The translations under genes were made by a program, and so were the position numbers. From positions 1 to 38,645 of the forward strand of contig CANEVO010000028.1 of assembly GCA_947442255.1 (NCBI GenBank): a stretch of 38,645 nt of DNA. Reading direction: 5' to 3'. Within the stretch, counting starts at the first letter, position 1, and the number at the start of each line of letters is the position of its first letter. Shown piece after piece: positions 22,801 through 31,842 of the stretch. The stretch is from Opitutia bacterium (lineage in GTDB: Bacteria; Verrucomicrobiota; Verrucomicrobiae; Opitutales; Opitutaceae). The notes beneath the pieces were generated by a model. The model had not been told where the DNA came from, did no database searches, and was given only the letters and a program-made list of their open reading frames with translations.

Positions 22801-25800
22801 ATGGTCTGGTGGATTCGAGTCGGCCTTGCCCCGCTGCTCACTCTCGTCGCGGCGCGCGCCGCCGGCGTCGACTTTGCCCGCGAAGTCCGGCCCATCCTGG
22901 CCGAGCATTGCTACCAGTGCCATGGGCCCGACGCCGGGGAGCGCAAGTCGGAGCTGCGCCTCGATCAGCACGACGCGGCGCTCCGGGGCGGCAAGTCGCA
23001 GCTGCCGGCCGTCGTGCCGGGACGGCCCGATGACAGCGAGCTGCTACTCCGGATTCTGTCGGCCGATCCGGAGGAGGTCATGCCGCCCCCGGACACGGAC
23101 AAGCGACTCGACGCCGGCCAAAAGGAAACGCTGCGCCGTTGGATCGCGTCCGGCGCGGAGTATGCCCCGCACTGGGCTTTTGTGGCCCCGGTCAAGGCGG
23201 CTCCCCCCGGGCCGCCGGGTGTCCATCCGATCGACGCCTTCGTCGACGCCAAGCTCGCGTCCCGGAACCTGGCCGCCTCGGCGCCCGCAGACCCCGCCGC
23301 GCTCTGCCGGCGTCTGTATCTCGATCTCACCGGGCTGCCGCCCTCGCCGCCGGAGGTGGCGGCCTTTGCCGCGGCGGCGAAGTCGGGGCTGACGCAGGCC
23401 GTGGCCGCAACCGTCGACCGGTTGCTGGCCAGCGAGGCCTACGGCGAGCGTTGGGCGCGGGTCTGGCTCGACGTGGCGCGCTATGCCGACAGCAACGGCT
23501 TCGAGAAGGATCTGCGGCGCGAGCAATGGGCCTGGCGCGACTGGGTGATCGGCGCACTCAACCGCGACCTGCCCTACGATCAGTTTCTCATTGAGCAGGT
23601 CGCCGGGGATCTCCTGCCCAACGCCACGCCCGATCAAATCGTGGCCACCGGCTTCCTGCGCAACGGCATGGTCAACGAGGAGGGCGCGATCGTCGCCGAG
23701 CAGTTCCGGATCGAGGGCATCGTCGATCGCGTCGATTGCCTCGGTAAGGCGGCGCTCGGTCTCACCCTGCAGTGCGCGCAGTGTCACACGCACAAGTTCG
23801 ATCCGATCACACACGACGAGTATTTCGGCGCTTTCGCGTTCCTAAACAATGCCCATGAGGCGCAGTCCTGGGTCTTCGCTCCGGCCCAGCAGAAGGAGTT
23901 GGAGCAACTGCTCACCGGGCTCCGCGCCGTCGACGAGCGCAGCCGGCTGACCCAGCCGCAGGGGCCGGAAAAACTGGCCGCGTGGGCCTCGGAGTGGCAG
24001 CGGCAGCGGATCGAGTGGACTCCCCTGATCGCAACCGAAACCGACAGCACGGGCGGGCTGAATCATCCGGTGCAACTGCCGGATCTTTCCATTCTCACCG
24101 TGGGCCATCCGACCGTTAAGGGCGGCATCTACGTCATCGGCCAGCCCACCCTGGAAAGCGCGACCGGCCTGCGGGTCGAGGCGCTCACCCATGGCGACCT
24201 GCCCTTCGGCGGCCCGGGGCACAGCCGGTATGGCACCTGGGCCGTGACCGAACTGGAAGTATTCGTCCAACCGCCCGGCAGCGAAAAGTGGGAGAAGGTG
24301 GGACTGCAGAACGCGACCGCCGATTGGTCCGAGCCCACCCGCGGGCTCGAACCGGAGTGGCGGGCCCTGTCGATCGATCCCGACGGCCGGCGCACCTGCG
24401 GGCCGGTGGCCTTCATGATCGATGGCAGCGAACACACGGCCTGGCGGGCCGACCGCGGACCCGGCCGCCGCAACCAGGAATCGGTGGCGGTCGTCCAGTT
24501 CGAGCATCCCCTGACCCACCCGGCCGGCACCAAGCTCAAGGTGCTGTATACGATGAACCACGGCGAGGACACCACCGGACGGGGCAGCACGATGCTGGGG
24601 CGCAGCCGGTTTTCGCTGACCAACGCGCCCGACCCCAGGGCGGCGCCCGTCGATTACGCCGCGCTGCTCGCCCTAGAGATTCCGGCGGGCCAGCGCACCG
24701 CCGCCCAGGAGGAGCTCATCTATCGAGCCTGGAGGGCGAGCGACCCCGAAGCCGCCAAATTCAACGACGAGGCAGCGGCGCTTTGGAAAAAGTTTCCGGC
24801 CGCCCAGACGTCGGTCCTTCATCTCGCGGAATTGGCGCCTCCCCTCACGCGGGCGACGCATCTGCTGGAACGCGGCGCGTGGGACCGGCCGAAGCAAAAG
24901 GTCGAACCGCACGTGCCTGCGGTGCTGCACCCGATGGAGCCGGACGGACCGCGGGATCGGCTCGCCTTCGCCCGCTGGATCGCGGACCGGCGTTCGCCGC
25001 TGGCCGCCCGCGTCGCCGTGAATCGCGTCTGGCAGGCCCTCTTTGGGCTCGGGCTGGTGGAAACGCCGGAGGATTTCGGCACCCGCACTCCGCTGCCCGA
25101 ATACGGCGAACTGCTCGACTGGCTGGCCGTGGACTTCATGGAGCAGGGCTGGAGCCAGAAGCGCCTGGTCCGCGCGATCGTCACGAGCCGCACGTATCAG
25201 CAGGATTCGCGGGTGACACCCCCCTTGCTCGAACGCGATCCCGGCAACCGCCTGCTGGCCCGGGGCCCGCGCTTCCGGGCCGAGGCCGAGATGGTGCGCG
25301 ACATCGCGCTGGCCGCATCCGGCCTCCTCACGCGCAAGGTCGGCGGCCCGAGCGTCTTTCCCCCGGTGCCGGAGAACGTCCTCTCGTATAATTATTTCAA
25401 GGTCGACTACTGGAATGTCCCCGAGGGCCCGGAGCGTTATCGCCGCAGCCTTTATCTCTTTCGCAAGCGCTCGATGCCGGATCCGATGCTGACGGCATTT
25501 GACGCGCCCAATGCGGATCAGGCCTGTGCCCGTCGCGCCCGCTCGAACACACCCATGGCCGCGCTGACCGGCCTCAATGAGCCCGTTTTCTTCGAAGCCG
25601 CCCAGGGCCTCGCCCGGCGGATCTGGCGCGAGGGCGGCACCACCGATGCGGAGCGCATCGCCCACGGCTACTTGCTTTGCACGGCCCGCGCCCCGGCCGA
25701 CGCGGAAATTGCGGGCGTGCAGCGCCTGCTCGCGGACACCCGGGAGCGCTTGCGCCGCGGCGAACTCAACGCCACCACCCTGGCCTTTGCGCCCTTCACC

Positions 25801-25905
25801 AAGCCGGACGACCTCCCGGCCGACGCCACGCCAATCGATCTCGCGGCCTGGACGATCGCCAGCCGCGTGCTGCTGAACCTGGACGAGACGCTGACGAAAA
25901 ACTGA
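22801..25905 (+). CDS. Planctomycete-type cytochrome C / DUF1549 / DUF1553 protein
   Basis: 1034 aa with a short signal peptide (WWIRVGLAPLLTLVAARAAG). Domain order: PSCyt1 heme domain with FAREVRPILAEHCYQCHGPD (Cys37, Cys40, His41) and MPPPDTDKRL; PSCyt2/DUF1549 from about 140 (HPIDAFVDAKL, YLDLTGLPPSP, RWARVWLDVARYADSNGFEKD); a second heme-like motif Cys325-Ala-Gln-Cys328-His329 in LQCAQCHTHKFDP; a central insert of about 250 residues; and PSD1/DUF1553 from about 715 (DRLAFARWIADRRSPLAARVAVNRVWQALFG, NTPMAALTGLNEPVFFEAAQ). Families of this kind are hallmark exported proteins of Planctomycetota and Verrucomicrobiota with no settled biochemical role. The DUF1501 gene follows 135 bp later, the usual partner. 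Confidence 0.95.
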   Translation: MVWWIRVGLAPLLTLVAARAAGVDFAREVRPILAEHCYQCHGPDAGERKSELRLDQHDAALRGGKSQLPAVVPGRPDDSELLLRILSADPEEVMPPPDTDKRLDAGQKETLRRWIASGAEYAPHWAFVAPVKAAPPGPPGVHPIDAFVDAKLASRNLAASAPADPAALCRRLYLDLTGLPPSPPEVAAFAAAAKSGLTQAVAATVDRLLASEAYGERWARVWLDVARYADSNGFEKDLRREQWAWRDWVIGALNRDLPYDQFLIEQVAGDLLPNATPDQIVATGFLRNGMVNEEGAIVAEQFRIEGIVDRVDCLGKAALGLTLQCAQCHTHKFDPITHDEYFGAFAFLNNAHEAQSWVFAPAQQKELEQLLTGLRAVDERSRLTQPQGPEKLAAWASEWQRQRIEWTPLIATETDSTGGLNHPVQLPDLSILTVGHPTVKGGIYVIGQPTLESATGLRVEALTHGDLPFGGPGHSRYGTWAVTELEVFVQPPGSEKWEKVGLQNATADWSEPTRGLEPEWRALSIDPDGRRTCGPVAFMIDGSEHTAWRADRGPGRRNQESVAVVQFEHPLTHPAGTKLKVLYTMNHGEDTTGRGSTMLGRSRFSLTNAPDPRAAPVDYAALLALEIPAGQRTAAQEELIYRAWRASDPEAAKFNDEAAALWKKFPAAQTSVLHLAELAPPLTRATHLLERGAWDRPKQKVEPHVPAVLHPMEPDGPRDRLAFARWIADRRSPLAARVAVNRVWQALFGLGLVETPEDFGTRTPLPEYGELLDWLAVDFMEQGWSQKRLVRAIVTSRTYQQDSRVTPPLLERDPGNRLLARGPRFRAEAEMVRDIALAASGLLTRKVGGPSVFPPVPENVLSYNYFKVDYWNVPEGPERYRRSLYLFRKRSMPDPMLTAFDAPNADQACARRARSNTPMAALTGLNEPVFFEAAQGLARRIWREGGTTDAERIAHGYLLCTARAPADAEIAGVQRLLADTRERLRRGELNATTLAFAPFTKPDDLPADATPIDLAAWTIASRVLLNLDETLTKN

Positions 25906-25930
25906 TGAAAGATTTGGCGCCAGATTTTTC

Positions 25931-25999
25931 ACCACCGAGCCACAGAGACGCAGAGGAGGATCCCGCCTCCGCCCTCTGTGTCTCCGTGCCTCTGTGGTT
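25931..25999. repeat. CACAGAGACGCAGAGG-type inverted repeat between the DUF1553 and DUF1501 genes
   Basis: Arm 25931-25956 (...CCACAGAGACGCAGAGG) and arm 25973-25999 (CCTCTGTGTCTCCGTGCC and TCTGTGGTT) are imperfect reverse complements over about 26 bp. The right arm consists of three 8-10 bp variants of CTCTGTGT and ends in GGTTCAAC, 40 bp before the DUF1501 start. The same word is found in many unrelated genomes. Confidence 0.7.
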
Positions 26000-26040
26000 C
26001 AACCTGGATTGCTCCTGTTTTCCTAGCTTCTGAATTAATC

Positions 26041-27471
26041 ATGAACTACGCCGAGGAAATCCGGATGGCCCAGGCGCGGCTGTTGACGCGCCGCTGGTTC
26101 CTGCGCGACTGCGGCCTTGGCCTCGCCGGCATCGCCCTGAATTCACTGCTGGCCCGGGAGGGCGTGGCCGCGCCCGCCGCCGCCGGACCGCTCGCCGTCC
26201 GTCCGTCGCATTTCCCGCCCCGGGCCAAGCGCGTGATTTATCTGTTCCAAGCGGGCGCCCCGAGTCAGCTCGAACTGTTTGACCACAAACCCGAGCTGAC
26301 GAAACGCGACGGCCAGCTCCCGCCGGCGGAGCTGCTGACGAACTATCGCGCCGCCTTCATCCGGCCCAACTCCGCGCTGCTGGGCCCGAAGTACAAATTC
26401 GCCGTGGAGCCCAAGACCGGCATGGAGCTGGGCGAACTGATTCCCCATACCGCCGCCATCGCCAACGAACTCTGCCTCATCCGCTCGATGCACACCGACG
26501 CCGTGAATCACGCTCCGGGGCAGATCCTGATGAACACCGGCTCGGAACAGTTTGGCCGGCCGAGCCTCGGATCGTGGACGCTGTACGGATTGGGCAGCGA
26601 GAGCGCAGAACTGCCGGGATATGTGGTGCTCACCAGCGCCAAGGGCACCAGCGGTGGCGCGAGCAACTACGGCTGCGGATTTCTGCCCACAGCCTATGGC
26701 GGCATTCCCTTCCGCAGCACCGGGGATCCCGTGCTCTTTCTCTCCAACCCGGCCGGCCTCGACGACCGGACGCAGCGCGCCTCGCTCGACACCCTGCATG
26801 AGCTCAACGCCCACGCGCTCGCCGGCACGGGCGATCCGGAAATCGCCGCGCGAATCCAAAGCTACGAACTGGCTTACCGGCTGCAGACCAGCGCGCCTGA
26901 GCTCATGGACCTTTCATCGGAGCCGCCGCACATCCTCGAGCTCTATGGGATCAAGGACGTGAAGGAGACGAGCTATGCCCGCAACTGCCTGCTCGCGCGG
27001 CGACTGATCGAGCGGGGGGTGCGGTTCGTCCAGCTCTTCCACGAAGCTTGGGACCAGCACGGCGATCTGACCAAGGCGCTCAAGAAGAACTGCCTCGACA
27101 CCGATCGCGCCAGCGCGGCCCTCGTGACGGATCTCCGGCAGCGCGGCCTGCTGGACGATACGCTGGTCGTGTGGGGCGGCGAATTCGGCCGCACCCCGAT
27201 GGTGCAGGGCAGCAATGATGGGCGGGATCACCACAACCGCTGTTTCACCCTGTGGCTGGCCGGCGCAGGCCTCAAGCGCGGTCATGTCCACGGGGCGACG
27301 GACGAACTCGGCTTCAACGTGGTCCGCGATCCGGTGCACGTCCACGACCTCAATGCGACCCTGCTCCATCTGCTCGGGCTGGACCACACCCGGCTGACCC
27401 ATCGGTTCCAAGGTCGCGATTACCGGCTGACCGACGTCCACGGCAACGTGGTTTCGGATCTCATCGCGTAA
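26041..27471 (+). CDS. DUF1501 family protein, Tat-exported
   Basis: 476 aa. A twin-arginine signal lies slightly inside the N-terminus (LTRRWFLRDCGLGLAGIAL, residues about 15-33), preceded by NYAEEIRMAQAR as in many members. The mature part belongs to the alkaline-phosphatase-like fold DUF1501: AKRVIYLFQAGAPSQLELFDHKPEL, ELIPHTAAIANELCLIRSMHTDAVNH, GSWTLYGLGSES, FVQLFHEAWDQHGDLTKALKKNC, LVVWGGEFGRTPMVQ and GRDHHNRCFTLWLAGAG, with the Asp/His positions of the metal site. It is the normal partner of DUF1553 proteins, and the two are probably one transcript. Role unknown; both are exported. Confidence 0.95.
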   Translation: MNYAEEIRMAQARLLTRRWFLRDCGLGLAGIALNSLLAREGVAAPAAAGPLAVRPSHFPPRAKRVIYLFQAGAPSQLELFDHKPELTKRDGQLPPAELLTNYRAAFIRPNSALLGPKYKFAVEPKTGMELGELIPHTAAIANELCLIRSMHTDAVNHAPGQILMNTGSEQFGRPSLGSWTLYGLGSESAELPGYVVLTSAKGTSGGASNYGCGFLPTAYGGIPFRSTGDPVLFLSNPAGLDDRTQRASLDTLHELNAHALAGTGDPEIAARIQSYELAYRLQTSAPELMDLSSEPPHILELYGIKDVKETSYARNCLLARRLIERGVRFVQLFHEAWDQHGDLTKALKKNCLDTDRASAALVTDLRQRGLLDDTLVVWGGEFGRTPMVQGSNDGRDHHNRCFTLWLAGAGLKRGHVHGATDELGFNVVRDPVHVHDLNATLLHLLGLDHTRLTHRFQGRDYRLTDVHGNVVSDLIA

Positions 27472-27691
27472 GGGCCGGCACGGGTTAGCGCGAGCGTCAG
27501 TTCGCATTCTCAAGGGTCGCATTGGCACCCGGGAGGCCGCCGGTGGCAGCCATTCAAAACTGTTGCAGCGGCCGCCCGGCGCCGCGCCGGAAATTTCGAT
27601 CCTCGATCTGACCCCACCCGGGCCTGATAGACCACGCGAACCCCCAGAGCCGACCTTGCCCGGCTCTCCACCACCGCCCTAGCCTCCCGCC

Positions 27692-28813
27692 ATGCTCTCG
27701 AAATTATTCCTCGGCGTGGCGTTCATCCTTTCCTCCGCGCTTCAGGCCCAGTCCACCCCGGGGGCCACCGTCGCCGTTATCACCAATCACGAAGGCGCTC
27801 ATCTGCCCGGCTACTTCAGCTCCCTCGCCGCCTCCGCGGAAACCAGCCGGGTTCTGCTCGCGGATCCGTCCGGACAGAATTTTGAGGCGGCCCGGATCGC
27901 CCTCGGCGGCAAGCTCGGCGGCACTTATGCCTCGGCCCGCGAGCTCTTCGCGCAGCACCGTCCCCAACTCACCCTCGTGTCGCTCGAGCCGGCGCTGGCG
28001 CCCGCCGCCATCGAAGCCGCGCTGGACGCCGGTTCGCATGTGCTGGCCGAGAAACCCGCGAGCCTGGGCATCGCCGAGTTCGCCCGGCTCGCTCGGAAGG
28101 CCGGGGAAAAGAACCTCCACCTCATGCTGGCGCTCGCCAACCGGACCAACCCCGACACGCAGTTCGCCCTCGACCTCATCCGCCGCGGCCGGATCGGGAA
28201 GATCTACGGAGTCGAGGTCCATCTGATCGCCGATCAGGCGCGCCTGACTCGGCCCGCGTATCAACAAGCCTGGTATGCCAAGAAAGCCCGCGCGGGCGGC
28301 GGCCATTTAATCTGGCTCGGCCTGCACTGGATCGATCTGGCCATGTACCTCACCGGCTCCGACGTGACGACGGTCGCCGGCTTCACGGCCAACATCGGTG
28401 GCCAGCCGCTCGATGTGGAGGACTCCGCCGTGGTCAGCCTAAGATTCTCCGCGGGTTTTCTCGGGACGATGACCTCCGCCTACTATCTGGACCGGGGTTA
28501 TCACTCCCATCTCAAAATTTGGGGCTCGGAGGGCTGGATCGAGATGAACCGCCATGGCGGCGTCGTGCCGATGCGCTACTATTCGACCGCGGATGCGACG
28601 CCGGAAGTGAAGACCCCTGTGCCTCCCGAAGGCCCCGACGGCTACGCGCCGTTTGTCGCCGCCTGCGTCCGCGCCTCGCTCGGGCTGGCCGCGCCGCCCA
28701 TCACGACGGGAGAGTCTCTCCGCATTATCCGGACAATTTATACGGCCTACGAAGCCGCCGCCACCGGCCGCTCGCAGCCGATCCCCGGCGACCCGGCCCC
28801 CGCGGGCCGATAG
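27692..28813 (+). CDS. Exported Gfo/Idh/MocA-family oxidoreductase with degenerate motifs
   Basis: 373 aa. A Sec signal peptide (LSKLFLGVAFILSSALQAQ) precedes the fold. Seen: Rossmann half up to about 125 and the hallmark VLAEKPAS (Glu120-Lys121-Pro122); then the C-terminal sheet domain with AGGGHLIWLGLHWIDLAMYL. Two departures stand out. The first strand reads VAVITNHEGAHLPGYF instead of GxGxxG, and the usual Asp in the DxGxH motif is Trp208 (WLGLH). NAD(P) binding and classic dehydrogenase chemistry are therefore doubtful; exported relatives with glucose-fructose-oxidoreductase-like tightly held cofactor exist, but this one may be redundant or repurposed. It stands alone, 221 bp after DUF1501. 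Confidence 0.85.
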   Translation: MLSKLFLGVAFILSSALQAQSTPGATVAVITNHEGAHLPGYFSSLAASAETSRVLLADPSGQNFEAARIALGGKLGGTYASARELFAQHRPQLTLVSLEPALAPAAIEAALDAGSHVLAEKPASLGIAEFARLARKAGEKNLHLMLALANRTNPDTQFALDLIRRGRIGKIYGVEVHLIADQARLTRPAYQQAWYAKKARAGGGHLIWLGLHWIDLAMYLTGSDVTTVAGFTANIGGQPLDVEDSAVVSLRFSAGFLGTMTSAYYLDRGYHSHLKIWGSEGWIEMNRHGGVVPMRYYSTADATPEVKTPVPPEGPDGYAPFVAACVRASLGLAAPPITTGESLRIIRTIYTAYEAAATGRSQPIPGDPAPAGR

Positions 28814-28878
28814 GCGAACCCGGCGGAACTTGCCCGCGGCAGGCGGGCACAACCCGCAGATTTCAGATTAAAGATTTT

Positions 28879-28965
28879 CAATTCTCAATTTTCAATCTGC
28901 CGCCGGCGAACGCGCTGCAACCCCGCGAGCCGTGGTCACGGACTCCAATTGAAAATTGAGAATTG
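28879..28965. repeat. 18-bp perfect AT-rich inverted repeat
   Basis: CAATTCTCAATTTTCAAT at 28879-28896 and its exact complement at 28948-28965. It is unusually AT-rich for this window and lies in the 299-bp spacer before the sulfatase gene; the rest of the spacer shows no gene. Confidence 0.75.
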
Positions 28966-29112
28966 CGCACCACGGGAAGCCGACCGCGGAACCCCCAGTT
29001 GACCCCTTGGATCGCACCCGCACCCTTTATCACAGGTGTACCGGACGCCGTCCCGTTGCCGCCCAGCCAGACCGTATCGCCCCAAAAACGGTCCTATCGA
29101 ATAAGCACCCTC

Positions 29113-30645
29113 ATGCCTCCCCTCCCTACCCGCCGGTTGAAGACACTTCTCTTGATCGTTGGAATCAGCGGAGGAATGGGAATCGCCGTCGCGGCACCGG
29201 CGACGGTGCGGAAGCAGCCTAATGTGCTGTTTGTCATCAGCGATGATCTGAGTTCGAGGATCAAGCCAGCCGGCTACGAAGGGGTCCTGACTCCCGTGCT
29301 CGACCGTCTGGCCCGCACTGCCACGACCTTTCAGCGCAGCTACTGTCAGTATCCGGTTTGCGGGCCTTCGCGGGCTTCATTCCTGAGTGGGCTTTACCCG
29401 CAATCCACCGGGATTTTGAACAATGTGGACAACATCGAGACCTCCCGCCCGGGGACACCGTCTCTCCCCAAGGTATTTCGCGACGCCGGTTATTGGACGG
29501 CCTCCGTGGGCAAGGTTTTCCATCAGCGGATGGAAAATCCCGGCCAGGACACCTGGGACCAGGCGCTGGCCTTCACTAATGATGAGATGGCGGTGGAACG
29601 GATCGCCCGGGAAAAATTCGAAAAGGAAAACGGCCCGGTCACCGACACGAAGAATCGCCAGGCCTGGCGAGCGCACCTGCTCACCGTCGCCCCACAGACC
29701 CGGAACCAAGGTGTGAAAGGCCTCGGGCCCGGGTATGGGCCAACGGGACTGCGCGACGAACAGCACGATGACGGCAAGAATGCCCGGCAGGTGGCCGCTT
29801 GGATCAATGACCATGCGAGCGGTGATCGTCCCTTCATGATCGCCTGCGGCTTTCACAAGCCGCACATCCCTTTTCTCGCTCCCGATGCCTACTTCGCGAA
29901 ATATCCGCTGGCCGCACTGAAGCTGTCCCGATCACCGGCGAATGACTGGGATGACATCCCGGCGATCGCGGCAACCAATCAATACCGGGATTACGGGTTT
30001 CCAGAGCTCGGGCAGGAAAACGAAGCCCGCCGCCGCGAGTTCATGCAGGCCTACTACGCCTCCATTTCTTTTGTCGATGCGCAGCTTGGCATCATCATCG
30101 ACGCGCTGCACCAGAGCGGTCAGTGGGAGAACACCATCATCGTGTTCGTCGGTGACCATGGCTACCATCTCGGCGAACACTTCATGTGGGGCAAGGTGAC
30201 GCTGTTCGAGGAGTCGGCCCGCCAGCCGATGATCGTCCGGGTTCCTGGCCTGACCAACGGGGCGTCGAGCCATGGATTGGTGGAAATGGTCGATCTTTTC
30301 CCGACGCTGGCCGAGCTGTGCGGGGTCAAGCCGCCGGCCAACCTGCAGGGCCGTTCCTTTGCAACCATGCTGAAGAACCCAGCCGCGCCGGGCAAAGAGT
30401 ATGCCTACACGGTGGTCCGACGCGGCGATCAACTTGGCCGGGCGATTCGTTTTGAGCACTGGCGCTACACCGAGTGGGGTTCTCCCGATCAGGCCGAGCT
30501 GTATGATCTGAATTCCGACCCGAAGGAATTCACGAACCTCGTGATTAAAAATGATTATGCCGAGGTGCTGAGCCGGGCCAGGAAGTTGCTGGACAAAGCC
30601 GAGCAGCACGCGAAAGGACAGCGCCACCCGGACCCGAAGGTCTGA
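29113..30645 (+). CDS. Exported sulfatase (iduronate-2-sulfatase-like, type I)
   Basis: 510 aa from the ATG at 29113, which begins a signal peptide (RRLKTLLLIVGISGGMGIAVAAPA). The catalytic nucleophile is Cys83 in CGPSRASFLSG, the C-x-P-S-R signature oxidised to formylglycine. The first metal pair is in NVLFVISDDLS; a second cluster reads VFVGDHGYHLGEH. Family features such as FHKPHIPFLAPDAYF and GKVTLFEESARQPMIVRVPG place it near iduronate-2-sulfatase/choline-sulfatase-like S1 enzymes. It removes sulfate esters from polysaccharides or glycosaminoglycans outside the cytoplasm. No maturase is nearby. Substrate cannot be set from sequence alone. Confidence 0.93.
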   Translation: MPPLPTRRLKTLLLIVGISGGMGIAVAAPATVRKQPNVLFVISDDLSSRIKPAGYEGVLTPVLDRLARTATTFQRSYCQYPVCGPSRASFLSGLYPQSTGILNNVDNIETSRPGTPSLPKVFRDAGYWTASVGKVFHQRMENPGQDTWDQALAFTNDEMAVERIAREKFEKENGPVTDTKNRQAWRAHLLTVAPQTRNQGVKGLGPGYGPTGLRDEQHDDGKNARQVAAWINDHASGDRPFMIACGFHKPHIPFLAPDAYFAKYPLAALKLSRSPANDWDDIPAIAATNQYRDYGFPELGQENEARRREFMQAYYASISFVDAQLGIIIDALHQSGQWENTIIVFVGDHGYHLGEHFMWGKVTLFEESARQPMIVRVPGLTNGASSHGLVEMVDLFPTLAELCGVKPPANLQGRSFATMLKNPAAPGKEYAYTVVRRGDQLGRAIRFEHWRYTEWGSPDQAELYDLNSDPKEFTNLVIKNDYAEVLSRARKLLDKAEQHAKGQRHPDPKV

Positions 30646-30774
30646 TCCCGGCCCCCTAGAATTGCGGGCCACTCCGGCATCCGCCCGGGCGTCAAAGGCA
30701 TCCATCCCAGTCGCGGTCCTGGCGCCATTCCGGACTTTACTTGCGCCTCGAACCTAGAGGGCTTCCTTCCGACC

Positions 30775-31644
30775 ATGCGTTTTCTGCCTCCCCTGCTCCG
30801 CTTGGTCGTTCCCCTGGGCGCGCTGGCCTCCGTCGCACTCGCCCAAGAGAGTTCGCTCACCGCCGTGACGCGCCACAGCGACCCCCGGGGGCGTCCACTG
30901 TGGGAGGTCGGCCTCGCCGGCATCGGCGGCTACGTGGCGGACTACCCGGGCGCCTCCCAATCGCGCTTCCGCGGTTTTCCGGTGCCGTATTTCATCTACC
31001 GCGGCAAGGTGTGGCGGGCCGGCGACGGCGGCATCGTGCGCGGGCGTTTTCAGATCAACGACCGGCTGGAATTCGACCTGAGTTTCAGCGGATCGCTCAA
31101 AGCCGAGTCAGACAAGAACACCCTGCGCCGCGGTCTGCCCGACCTGGATTTTCTCGCCGAGATCGGCCCGCAACTGACCTGGCGGGCTTGGGAGGAAAAG
31201 GAGCGCTCGGTGACGGTGAACTTGCCCCTGCGAGCAGCGGTTTCAATTGGCGGCGGCGGCGTGGGCTCGCAGGGATTCGTGCTCAATCCGCGCCTCACCT
31301 ACCGCGAGCGCGCCTTCATCGGCGGGACCACGCTGTCGCTGAGCTTCGGCCCGATCTTCGCGACCGAGCGGCTCATGGACTACTTTTACGAGGTGCGCCC
31401 GCAATATGCCCTGCCCGGACGCCCGGCCTACAACGCCGAATCCGGCTACCTCGGCACGGAGGTCGCCCTCGGCGTGTCGCGCGTGCTTTCGCCCCGGGTG
31501 CGTCTGTTCACCGGCGCCCAACTCGGCGTTTTCAGCGGCGCGACCAATCGCGGCAGCGCGTTGCTGGCCCGCGAGACCAATTGGAACTTCGCCTTCGGTC
31601 TCGCCTGGGCAATCTGGGAAAGCGACCGCCGCGCCAAGGAGTGA
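30775..31644 (+). CDS. MipA/OmpV family outer-membrane protein
   Basis: 289 aa with a clear signal peptide (LPPLLRLVVPLGALASVALAQ). The mature protein starts with WEVGLAGIGGYVADYPGASQSRFRGFPVPYFIYRGKVWRAG, the family's diagnostic opening, and goes on through amphipathic strands (RLEFDLSFSGSLKAESDKN, PQLTWRAW, LPLRAAVSIGGG, TTLSLSFGPIFATERLMDYFYEV, GYLGTEVALGVSRVLS) to NFAFGLAWAIWESDRRAKE. Expected as a beta-barrel or scaffold in the outer membrane. It is 129 bp downstream of the sulfatase and 198 bp upstream of the thioesterase, hence not clearly in an operon. Confidence 0.92.
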   Translation: MRFLPPLLRLVVPLGALASVALAQESSLTAVTRHSDPRGRPLWEVGLAGIGGYVADYPGASQSRFRGFPVPYFIYRGKVWRAGDGGIVRGRFQINDRLEFDLSFSGSLKAESDKNTLRRGLPDLDFLAEIGPQLTWRAWEEKERSVTVNLPLRAAVSIGGGGVGSQGFVLNPRLTYRERAFIGGTTLSLSFGPIFATERLMDYFYEVRPQYALPGRPAYNAESGYLGTEVALGVSRVLSPRVRLFTGAQLGVFSGATNRGSALLARETNWNFAFGLAWAIWESDRRAKE

Positions 31645-31842
31645 GGTCTCCCATGGTTTCCATCCCGCGCGGACCAAGCGGCGGCGCGGCTGAAAGAGTT
31701 TGGGCGCCGGCCTGGAAGAGAGGTGCGAGGGGGAGTTACGGGGCAAGGGTTTCGAATTTGCCAAGGGAGGGGCAGGACTTGGTGCGCGCCAAAGACGACG
31801 GCGCTTTGACAGCGCACCGGGGGCGCGCACCGTTCCGGGCGT

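Noticed and set aside
25931..25999. Terminator between the DUF1553 and DUF1501 genes
   Set aside because: The inverted repeat is imperfect, has no T-tract, and lies between genes normally expressed together; it is better explained as an interspersed repeat.
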